Under the pieces are notes generated by a model. It saw only the letters and a program-made list of their open reading frames with translations, ran no database searches and was not told the origin of the DNA. Below, piece by piece: positions 1-6,503 of a DNA stretch of 14,710 nt. Position numbers and translations under genes: made by a program. How positions within the stretch are numbered: position 1 is the stretch's first letter; each line of letters begins with the position of its first letter. This stretch comes from JAYZDB01 sp036338025 (GTDB taxonomy: Bacteria > Planctomycetota > UBA1135 > UBA2386), in NCBI GenBank assembly GCA_036338025.1, contig JAYZDB010000043.1:1-14710 (forward strand), given 5' to 3'.

Positions 1-942
1 AGCCATCTACGGGATGCGCGGCAGGCGTGGATCAATGAGTTTCACTACGACAATGCGGGTACTGACCAAGGCGAGATGGTCGAGATTGCTGGACCAGTCG
101 GCCTGAACCTCATCGGCTGGCGCCTGATTGGATACAACGGCAATGGCGGCAAGGCCTACAGCACACATTCGCTGAGCGGTGCGATTACCGCGTCATCAGG
201 TTGCACTGGCACGCTCGCGTTTGCGTTTCCAGGTCTACAGAATGGCCCACGCGACGCCATCGCCCTCGTCAATCCCGACAATCGGGTTGTGGAATTCTTG
301 AGCTACGAAGGAGCGATGACTGCGACCGACGGGGTGGCTGTGGGGCTTCGCACAGTCGATGTTGGCGTCGCCGAGTCGAGCACAACTCCGGTCGGCTATT
401 CGCTCCAACGGCAGGGCGCTGGTGTGGTAGGAACGGACTTCACCTGGGGTGGACCCATCCCGCACACCGGTGGTTGGATCAATACGCAACAGAGTTTCGT
501 CAGCGGCTGTGGCCAGGCGGACTTGTATGGCTGTGGCGCCAACCCGATCGGCAGCATGCTCCTGCACAGCGGATCGCCATCGATTGGATCGACCTTCGGG
601 ATCGGTATTCATAATCCCCTGAATACTCAGGCAGTTGGTGCATCGGTGTTGTTGGCCGTGTCGCCGGCTGCGCCGCCGGGCTTTCCCTGTGGCCTGGCCC
701 TGCCGGGGTTCAGCATGCGCTCACCCGCTGCGTCTGGGGAGTTGTTGGTGCACCCGAACATGCTTGTGGTCTCAGCACCGGTCTGGAATGGGGCGCCGTC
801 GGTGCTTGGCCTGGCGATCCCAAACAACCTGGCCCTGGTCGGTTCACAGGCCTACTTCCAGGGAGCGTGCCTGTCGCCAGGTGCAAGCAATGGCATCACT
901 ATCGGTTTGACGGAGGGGATGCGAATCGTGGTCGGTCGGTAG
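1..942 (+). CDS. Secreted lamin-tail-domain protein, 5' end missing
   Basis: The frame is open from base 1 and ends in TAG at 940-942, so 313 codons of a longer gene are visible. The ATG at 76 is internal: the codons before it encode WINEFHYDNAGTDQGE, the conserved opening of a bacterial lamin-tail domain (INE.HYDN.G.D.GE.VEIAGP). That domain covers about residues 10-105 and continues with LIGWRLIGYNGNGG and VVEFLSYEG. Lamin-tail domains are beta-sandwich modules found on secreted nucleases and surface proteins. The second half (about residues 165-313) is rich in Gly, Pro, Ser and Cys and ends GSQAYFQGACLSPGAS...GMRIVVG. This style of C-terminal module recurs in secreted Planctomycetota proteins. 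No catalytic motif is visible in this portion. The signal peptide and any enzyme domain would lie to the left. The domain call is firm; the overall function is unknown. Confidence 0.85.
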   Translation, partial: SHLRDARQAWINEFHYDNAGTDQGEMVEIAGPVGLNLIGWRLIGYNGNGGKAYSTHSLSGAITASSGCTGTLAFAFPGLQNGPRDAIALVNPDNRVVEFLSYEGAMTATDGVAVGLRTVDVGVAESSTTPVGYSLQRQGAGVVGTDFTWGGPIPHTGGWINTQQSFVSGCGQADLYGCGANPIGSMLLHSGSPSIGSTFGIGIHNPLNTQAVGASVLLAVSPAAPPGFPCGLALPGFSMRSPAASGELLVHPNMLVVSAPVWNGAPSVLGLAIPNNLALVGSQAYFQGACLSPGASNGITIGLTEGMRIVVGR

Positions 943-1134
943 CGTGCCGCGCGGATTGCGGACGCGCACCATCGAAATCGCCTGGACCATGACCGAGGCA
1001 CTCCGGATCCGTTGACGATTTGTTGGGACCCAGCGTCAGGCGTGGGAAATTAAGGCGAGACGGCCCCGTGTCGATTGCGTCGGATGGTTAGCCTCTACAC
1101 CTCTGCCGAGGGCCCTGTAGGAGTCCATCTGCTC

Positions 1135-1713
1135 ATGAGTGAAGTCCAACTACCACCCAAGAAGTCCAATACTGCGACGATCCTGATCGGCTGTGCCGTC
1201 ATCGCGATGCTCCTGTTCGTGGGCGGTGGCGTCGGCCTGTACTTCGCATTCAAGGACGTTGTCGTGTCGGATCCGCGAGAGATCGAGGCCATGGCCTCGG
1301 AGATCACGGGAACGTCGGTTCCCGCGGGGTGCGAGGGTGTGAGCGGGATGAACCTCCTTGGATTCAAGTTCGCTGTTATGTCAGCTGACAACGGTCACGT
1401 CATCATGGTGGCCAGTTCCTCGAGGTCGCAGGGGGCCCAACTCGAATCGCAGATGCGAAGCAATTTCGCAGCGCAACTCAACAACGATGGCCTCGCTGAG
1501 GATCTGGGCACGGAGAGCTTCGACGTTGGGGGTCAGCAGATCGAGTTCGCGAAGTCCCTGAATCGCGGGGGTGGTGGGGCAAACCAGTTGCAGTACTCGG
1601 GCACCTTGCCGCTACGAGACGGTCGCGTTTCGATGCTCTTCTACCTGGGGCCTGAGGACGCCTTCGACAAGCCCTTCCTCGAGGCCTACTTGAAGGGCTT
1701 CCCCGGCAAGTAG
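1135..1713 (+). CDS. Single-pass membrane protein of unknown function
   Basis: A 192-residue protein that I do not recognise. Residues 1-12 are polar (MSEVQLPPKK). Residues 14-38 form one strong membrane segment (ILIGCAVIAMLLFVGGGVGL). About 150 soluble residues follow and probably face the periplasm. The soluble part has alternating beta-like and amphipathic stretches (FKFAVMSADNGHVIMVASSS; LPLRDGRVSMLFYLGPED) and a Gly-rich turn (NRGGGGAN). There is no lipobox and no catalytic signature. In-frame starts also exist at TTG 1075 and ATG 1084. I prefer ATG 1135 because TAGGAG at 1118-1123 lies 11 bases upstream and the resulting N-terminus is a normal short cytoplasmic tail. The stop is only 9 bases from the converging rlmN stop, so there is no room for a separate terminator. 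It is a real gene by length, composition and topology; its role is unknown. Confidence 0.75.
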   Translation: MSEVQLPPKKSNTATILIGCAVIAMLLFVGGGVGLYFAFKDVVVSDPREIEAMASEITGTSVPAGCEGVSGMNLLGFKFAVMSADNGHVIMVASSSRSQGAQLESQMRSNFAAQLNNDGLAEDLGTESFDVGGQQIEFAKSLNRGGGGANQLQYSGTLPLRDGRVSMLFYLGPEDAFDKPFLEAYLKGFPGK

Positions 1714-1722
1714 TTGGTCGGC

Positions 1723-2760
1723 TCAGTGCTGGTTCTCCGCACGGACGAGTTGACCACAGGCGGCGCCGACATCCGCTCCGAGTGAATAGCGCAGGGTGAC
1801 ACGATGTCCGCGCGCCTTCAGGCGGTTGGCAAAGGCCTCGCGCTGGGGTTTGGGTGTGGAATCGAGCCCTTCCGCATCCGAGATCTCGTTGTATGGGATC
1901 AGGTTGATGTGGACGTCGAGATCTTGTGCCCACGCATCGAGGGCGTCGAGGTCCTCGGGTTGGTCGTTGATACCGGCGAGCATGAGATACTCGAGCATGA
2001 CGGCGTGACCTTGGGATCGTGACACTGCACTGACGACGTCGCGCAAGGTTTCGAGTCGGTAACGGACCGCCAGGGGAATGATGCGTTCGCGCGTCGCTTG
2101 GCGGGCGCTGTGCAGGCTTAGTGCGAGGCGCACGCCCGGAGCCCTGATGGGGAACCGTAGCATGGCTTCGGGAATCCCAACAGTGGAGACCGAGACCTGG
2201 GCCGGTGAGTGATGGAAGCACTCCTTGTCCCGGAGCACCGCGAGTGCCGTGTACAAGTTGGACTCGTTGTGGAAGGGCTCTCCCATGCCCATGAACACGA
2301 TGTTGCGAACCCGGCGTCCTTCGTCGCTGAGGTACAGGTTGGCTTGGATGATCTGGTCCAGGATCTCCGCTGCTTCCAGGTTGCGGCGAAGCCCGAGTTT
2401 GCCGGTAGCACAAAACGCGCAATCTGCACCACAGCCGACCTGCGACGATACACACAGAGCAGTGCGCCCTGATTGGACGCGTAGGATCACAGTCTCGATC
2501 TGCAGCTCGTCGTGAGTCCGGAAGATCAACTTCGTGGCGCCATCGATCGTGGAGTCCGTGGCCGAATCGAGTTGAAGGCAGTGGAAGCGGATCTGCTCAC
2601 GTGCAGAGCTGCGGACGGACTCCGGTAACTCAGCTAACGCCTGGTCCGCGCCACGGTGGTTCTTGTAGAATGCTACCCGCAGTCGTTTGAGTCGGTGTGG
2701 GTCGAGCCTGAGACCTGCTCGGAGTCGATTCATCCCGGCGATGTCGTGCACGTCAATCAC
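1723..2760 (-). CDS. rlmN: RlmN: 23S rRNA A2503/tRNA A37 C2-methyltransferase (radical SAM)
   Basis: RlmN is a cytoplasmic radical-SAM enzyme that puts a methyl group on C2 of adenine 2503 in 23S rRNA. In E. coli it also acts on A37 of some tRNAs. All signature elements are present in 345 residues: CVSSQVGCGADCAFC, where C103 aligns with the substrate-linking cysteine and C110, C114 and C117 bind the 4Fe-4S cluster; FMGMGEP for SAM binding; LALSLHSA; LMLAGINDQ; HINLIPYNE; and the C-terminal SLGADVGAACGQL with C335, the cysteine that carries the methyl group. Having both reactive cysteines separates it from ordinary radical-SAM proteins. The related Cfr (C8 methylation) cannot be excluded by motifs alone, but RlmN is far more likely in a chromosome. 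The start is GTG at 2760, behind an AGGATAGGG-like purine stretch; an in-frame ATG nine codons later (MNRLRAG) is the alternative. It lies 72-75 bases downstream of the sulfatase in the same direction and may share its transcript. Confidence 0.95.
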   Translation of the reverse strand: MIDVHDIAGMNRLRAGLRLDPHRLKRLRVAFYKNHRGADQALAELPESVRSSAREQIRFHCLQLDSATDSTIDGATKLIFRTHDELQIETVILRVQSGRTALCVSSQVGCGADCAFCATGKLGLRRNLEAAEILDQIIQANLYLSDEGRRVRNIVFMGMGEPFHNESNLYTALAVLRDKECFHHSPAQVSVSTVGIPEAMLRFPIRAPGVRLALSLHSARQATRERIIPLAVRYRLETLRDVVSAVSRSQGHAVMLEYLMLAGINDQPEDLDALDAWAQDLDVHINLIPYNEISDAEGLDSTPKPQREAFANRLKARGHRVTLRYSLGADVGAACGQLVRAENQH

Positions 2761-2835
2761 GGCCCTATCCTAGGACAATGGTCCGTCACGCGCTTCGCTC
2801 GATCCGGTCACTCAAGCCGAAGTAGGGCCGGCTAG

Positions 2836-4488
2836 CTAGCGCCCAGGTTTGAAGAACGGGAACACCTGCACTCGTCTGGCCCAGGCCTGCCATTCTTTTG
2901 CCATCGCGGCAGTACGCTCAGGGTGCTTCTTGGCGAGGTTCTTGGCTTCGCAGCGGTCCTGCTCCAGATTGTAGAGTTCCCACTCGATTGCATTCGGCAT
3001 GCGCTTGGACCATACCGCCTTCCATGGGCCCCTGCGCAAGGCGCGGGCTTCCTGGTGTTCGAACGCCAGGCTGCGCGCGGGCATCTCCTCGCTCCTGAAA
3101 GCGGGAACCAGACTTGTTCCTTCCATCGGTTGCACAGCCTGGCCGTTTCGTGTGCGAGGGTAGTTCGCGCCAGACACCTCGCACAAGGTCGGCATGATGT
3201 CCATGATGTGCACCGGATCCCGTACCCACTTGTCGGCGGTTTGGATGCCGGCCGGCCAGTGCATGATCAAGGGTGTGCAGATACCGCCCTCGTGGGTGAA
3301 GTGCTTGTACAGCCGCAGGGGCGTGTTGCCCAAGTTGGACCAGGCGCTGCCGTAGGCGTGGTAGGTGCCTGGTCCGCCCATCTTCTGCAGCGCTTCACCC
3401 TTGTGCAGCGTGGTCTTCCCGCGCCGGGAGGGGCCGTCAAACCCGAACGGACCCCATTCGTAACAAGCGCCGTTGTCGCTGAGAAACAGGATCAGGGTGT
3501 TGTCGAGTTCGTCGTGTTTCGCGAGGTCCGCGACGATCCGACCGACTCCCCGATCGACATGATCGACCATCGCCGCGAACACTGCCATCCGCCGGGCTAG
3601 ATCCGCCCGCCGATCGACGGACAGGGCAGTCCATGAAGGATTGGGCTGCCCCGGGAAACCGTTTGCGATGTCCTGGCGGTCGACGGGCACCAATGACGGC
3701 CTGGTCAGTACCCAGTTGTCTTGCGCCAGACCGCTGGCGCGCTGCCGTTCGAATCGCTCGGCTCGGAGAAGGTCCCAGCCTCGTTTGTAGCGCTCGACGT
3801 GTTTGTCGACGGTGTGGGCTGGTGCCTGTACAGGGAAGTGCGGGGCGCTGTGAGCCAGGTACAGGAACCACGGCTTGTGTTTCTGGGTGCGGGCCTGGGT
3901 CAGGAAGTCGAGGGCGTAGTCTGAGAACGCGTCGGTGGCGTAGAATTCGTTTGCGTTGTAATCGGGCTGCGCCCGACCCTCGGGTAGACGTTGATAGCGT
4001 TTGGGCTGCCACTGGTCCTGCTCGTAACCGTGTACGAATCCATAGAACTCATCGAAGCCCCGCGCAATCGGGCCCGGTTTTTCCATGTGCCACTTGCCGA
4101 CCATGTAGGTTTGGTAGCCGCCGTTTCCTAGCACCTCCGCCAAGGTCACACAGCGATCATTGAGGTGGCCGATATAGGCGGGACCGCGACCCTTTGCTGG
4201 CCGTCGGGTGGCAAAGGAGCCGATGCCGGTCTGATGGGGGTATAGCCCGGTGATCAGGGAAGCTCGGCTCGGGCAGCAGCGCGCTGAATTGTAGCACTGG
4301 GTGAAGCGCAGACCCTTGGCGGCCAAGGAGTCGATGTTCGGAGTCGGGATTTCTGATCCAAAGCACCCCAGATCCGAGTAGCCCAGGTCATCTGCGAGGA
4401 TGATCAGCACGTTCGGACGTTGCGCCCAGCAGGAGCAAGCGAGGACGGTGATCGTCGCGAGAGTCAGCAATGTGGATGAACGAGTCAT
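2836..4488 (-). CDS. Exported type I sulfatase (formylglycine-dependent arylsulfatase family)
   Basis: A sulfate-ester hydrolase that acts outside the cytoplasm, probably on sulfated polysaccharides. From ATG 4488 the protein has 550 residues. It opens with a Sec signal peptide (MTRSSTLLTLATITVLACSCWA, likely cut before QRPNVL). The alkaline-phosphatase-fold sulfatase domain follows: metal-binding D33/D34 in LADDLGYSD; the active-site motif CCPSR with C71 as the residue converted to formylglycine and R75; GKWHM (K132, H134); HSAPH (H213); LSDNG (D338, N339); and K395 in LYKHFTHEGG. The C-terminal part (EWELYNLEQDRCEAKNLA) is the usual sulfatase tail. The frame extends another 40 codons upstream to 4608, but that part (MSSRSGKSEIELEL...) is not signal-like, so I start at 4488. 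No clear Shine-Dalgarno precedes it. The substrate cannot be told from sequence. The maturation enzyme (FGE or anSME) is not in this window. Confidence 0.93.
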   Translation of the reverse strand: MTRSSTLLTLATITVLACSCWAQRPNVLIILADDLGYSDLGCFGSEIPTPNIDSLAAKGLRFTQCYNSARCCPSRASLITGLYPHQTGIGSFATRRPAKGRGPAYIGHLNDRCVTLAEVLGNGGYQTYMVGKWHMEKPGPIARGFDEFYGFVHGYEQDQWQPKRYQRLPEGRAQPDYNANEFYATDAFSDYALDFLTQARTQKHKPWFLYLAHSAPHFPVQAPAHTVDKHVERYKRGWDLLRAERFERQRASGLAQDNWVLTRPSLVPVDRQDIANGFPGQPNPSWTALSVDRRADLARRMAVFAAMVDHVDRGVGRIVADLAKHDELDNTLILFLSDNGACYEWGPFGFDGPSRRGKTTLHKGEALQKMGGPGTYHAYGSAWSNLGNTPLRLYKHFTHEGGICTPLIMHWPAGIQTADKWVRDPVHIMDIMPTLCEVSGANYPRTRNGQAVQPMEGTSLVPAFRSEEMPARSLAFEHQEARALRRGPWKAVWSKRMPNAIEWELYNLEQDRCEAKNLAKKHPERTAAMAKEWQAWARRVQVFPFFKPGR

Positions 4489-4702
4489 GGCGCAGGGCGG
4501 GATGCGGCTAGAGGGTAACGGATCATCTTGTAATCGCCTCCTGCTTCGGGATTGTGTTGATTTACAGAGTTCCAATTCAATCTCTGACTTACCGGATCGA
4601 CTGGACAAGGCGGTCGTACAAACCCGGAAGCGCGGGACTCCAAGGGATCCGGTGAAAGCCGACCAACACGATTCTGTTCCGCAAGAGTGGTTGAATCTCG
4701 GC

Positions 4703-4708
4703 TAAGAT
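4703..4708 (+). promoter_or_regulatory. Candidate -10 box for selO
   Basis: TAAGAT fits the TANNNT form of a housekeeping -10 element and ends 7 bases before the selO ATG at 4716. Transcription would then start at or next to the A of the start codon, giving a leaderless or near-leaderless mRNA. No convincing -35 hexamer lies 16-18 bases upstream. The nearby AGAGAG (4710-4715) could instead serve as a poor ribosome site on a longer transcript. The rest of the 227-base divergent gap to the sulfatase shows no strong repeat or hairpin. Confidence 0.3.
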
Positions 4709-4715
4709 CAGAGAG

Positions 4716-6371
4716 ATGAAACCTGGGCAACCTCAACCTACGGACCGGTTCGAGCTCTCGGAGTTGTTATTCGAGAATCGGTTTACCGCCAGCTTGCCCG
4801 CCGACCGTGACCTGACCAATGTCCACCGTCAGGTCGTCGATGCGTGCTACTCCCGGGTGCGGCCTCAGTCGGTCGCCGGGCCGCAGCTGGTTGCGTATTC
4901 AAAGGAGGTCGCCCTCAGTCTTGGTCTCCGGGAAGCCGCATGCCAGACCCCGGAGTTTGCGGAGACGTTTGCAGGCAACCGCCTGCTGGACGGTATGGAT
5001 CCCCATGCGATGTGCTATGGCGGCCACCAATTTGGCCATTGGGCGGGGCAGCTCGGAGATGGTCGCGCCATCAACCTCGGCGAGGTGCCGGACATTCACG
5101 GTAAGTTGCAGATGTTGCAGCTGAAGGGTGCGGGGCCGACGCCCTATCGTCGAGGTGCGGATGGTCTGGCGGTCCTTCGTTCCTCGGTGCGCGAGTTCTT
5201 GTGTAGCGAAGCGATGTTTCATCTAGGGGTGCCTACGACGCGTGCTTTGAGCCTCGTACTGACCGGTGAGGAAGTGGTGCGGGATATGTTCTATGACGGC
5301 CGTCCCGAGGCCGAGCCGGGAGCCGTAGTGTGTCGCGTGGCGCCATCATTTTTACGTTTCGGAAGCTACGAGATCTGGGCTTCGCTGCAGAGGCCCGACA
5401 TCTTGAAGCAACTCGTCGACTTCACGATCAAGACCGAATTCGCACACTTGTTGAATCCTGGCGCGGAGCCTGATTCCGAGGTGTATGTTACGTGGTTCGA
5501 AGAGGTCTGCCGCCGGACCGCAGAAATGGTCGTGCATTGGATGCGTGTCGGGTTCGTCCACGGCGTCATGAACACCGACAACATGTCCATTCTGGGTCTG
5601 ACCATCGATTACGGCCCCTACGGTTGGCTCGAGAACTACGACCCCGATTGGACGCCCAACACCACCGACGCCGCTGGCCGCCGGTACCGGTTCGGGCACC
5701 AAGGACAGGTTGCGGGCTGGAACCTGATGCGCCTGGCGAGCGCGATCGTACCGCTGGTCGAGGCGGTCGAACCGCTGCAGTCCACGCTCGACGGCTACGG
5801 CGCGATGTACGAGCGGCTCTGGCGAGAGATGATGGCGGACAAGCTTGGATTGCCGACGTTCGATTCGGAAGTGGACCCGTCGCTGTTCGATGACCTATTC
5901 GAGGCCATGCAGGTTGCTGAGATCGACATGACAATATTCTTCCGACGGCTTGCGCAGATCCCCATCACGACTGTTCAGGAGCAGGTTGGTGATGTTGAAA
6001 AGACGCCATCGGATCCACTCGCTCCGCTCGCGGAGTCGTTCTACGAACCGGCCAGATTCGGAGGCGAGGCGCGGTCTGTGGTCGAGAATTGGTTCGAACG
6101 CTACCGGCAACGCGTGCTTGCTAGTAGGGAGCCGGACTCGAAACGCCGTGCATGCATGGAATCCGTCAACCCGGAGTACGTCCTTCGAAATTACCTTGCA
6201 CAATTGGCGATCGATAAGGCTACCACGGGTGACTTTTCCATGGTGCACGACCTGCTCGATGTCCTGCGCGATCCCTACGTGGAACAGTCGGATCATCAGC
6301 AATACGCAGCCAAGCGGCCGGAGTGGGCTCGCAACCGGCCGGGTTGCTCGACTTTGTCATGTAGTTCTTGA
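4716..6371 (+). CDS. selO: SelO/YdiU family protein adenylyltransferase (pseudokinase fold)
   Basis: SelO has a protein-kinase fold with ATP bound in a flipped orientation. It transfers AMP to Ser, Thr or Tyr of target proteins and is linked to redox-stress responses. The 551 residues carry the family hallmarks: YGGHQFGHWAGQLGDGRA (101-118); the nucleotide-binding LQLKGAGPTPYRRGADG (134-150) with K137; SSVREFL with E160; RVAPSFLRFG with R207 and R214 spaced as in characterised SelO proteins; HGVMNTDNMS (282-291), where D288/N289 correspond to the catalytic and metal-binding pair; and the second acidic metal ligand D298 in DYGPYG. The C-terminus GCSTLSCSS keeps the conserved penultimate cysteine (C549), with Cys where vertebrate SelO has selenocysteine. 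The protein is somewhat longer than E. coli YdiU (478 residues). It is divergent from the sulfatase. pcrA starts about 130 bases downstream in the same direction. Confidence 0.95.
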   Translation: MKPGQPQPTDRFELSELLFENRFTASLPADRDLTNVHRQVVDACYSRVRPQSVAGPQLVAYSKEVALSLGLREAACQTPEFAETFAGNRLLDGMDPHAMCYGGHQFGHWAGQLGDGRAINLGEVPDIHGKLQMLQLKGAGPTPYRRGADGLAVLRSSVREFLCSEAMFHLGVPTTRALSLVLTGEEVVRDMFYDGRPEAEPGAVVCRVAPSFLRFGSYEIWASLQRPDILKQLVDFTIKTEFAHLLNPGAEPDSEVYVTWFEEVCRRTAEMVVHWMRVGFVHGVMNTDNMSILGLTIDYGPYGWLENYDPDWTPNTTDAAGRRYRFGHQGQVAGWNLMRLASAIVPLVEAVEPLQSTLDGYGAMYERLWREMMADKLGLPTFDSEVDPSLFDDLFEAMQVAEIDMTIFFRRLAQIPITTVQEQVGDVEKTPSDPLAPLAESFYEPARFGGEARSVVENWFERYRQRVLASREPDSKRRACMESVNPEYVLRNYLAQLAIDKATTGDFSMVHDLLDVLRDPYVEQSDHQQYAAKRPEWARNRPGCSTLSCSS

Positions 6372-6468
6372 CGGCTGCGCGACGTGCATGGCTACGCCCA
6401 CCGTAGTGCGGTGACATGCGCGCCTCTTGAGACACTTTTCAAGGTGTAGATGACCCGGTTCATTCCCT

Positions 6469-6496
6469 TCGACAAGTTGCACCGCCGAGGTATGCT
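6469..6496 (+). promoter_or_regulatory. Candidate sigma-70-like promoter for pcrA
   Basis: TCGACA (6469-6474, 5 of 6 matches to TTGACA) and TATGCT (6491-6496, 4 of 6 matches to TATAAT) are 16 bases apart. The -10 ends 7 bases before ATG 6504, which would give an almost leaderless transcript and exclude the earlier in-frame ATGs at 6450 and 6492 from the message. The call is pattern-based only. A longer transcript reading through from selO is equally possible. Confidence 0.3.
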
Positions 6497-6503
6497 GGCC
6501 GGA

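Noticed and set aside
944..969. Hairpin just after the lamin-tail gene (GTGC, bulge, GCG pairing with CGCGCAC)
   Set aside because: The stem has a bulge and a long loop, and no T-tract follows, so I cannot call it a terminator. The rest of 943-1134 shows nothing recognisable.
1478..2455. 325-codon minus-strand frame overlapping rlmN and the small membrane-protein gene
   Set aside because: The product is almost all Arg, Pro, Ser and His with no domain, and it is a shifted frame of rlmN, which has full family motifs.
2831..2840. GCTAGCTAGC palindrome at the sulfatase stop codon
   Set aside because: It is a 10-base self-complementary run that occurs once in the window and has no partner; chance is sufficient.
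2923..4163. Several plus-strand open frames (about 130-225 codons) across the sulfatase gene
   Set aside because: They are antisense to a sulfatase with complete catalytic motifs; their compositions are low-complexity and contain no motif.
4489..4608. 40-codon N-terminal extension of the sulfatase
   Set aside because: It would put a charged non-signal stretch in front of a clear signal peptide; the ATG at 4488 fits an exported sulfatase.
6357..6371. Selenocysteine at the SelO C-terminus
   Set aside because: The codon at the key position is TGT (Cys), followed by two Ser codons and a normal TGA stop.
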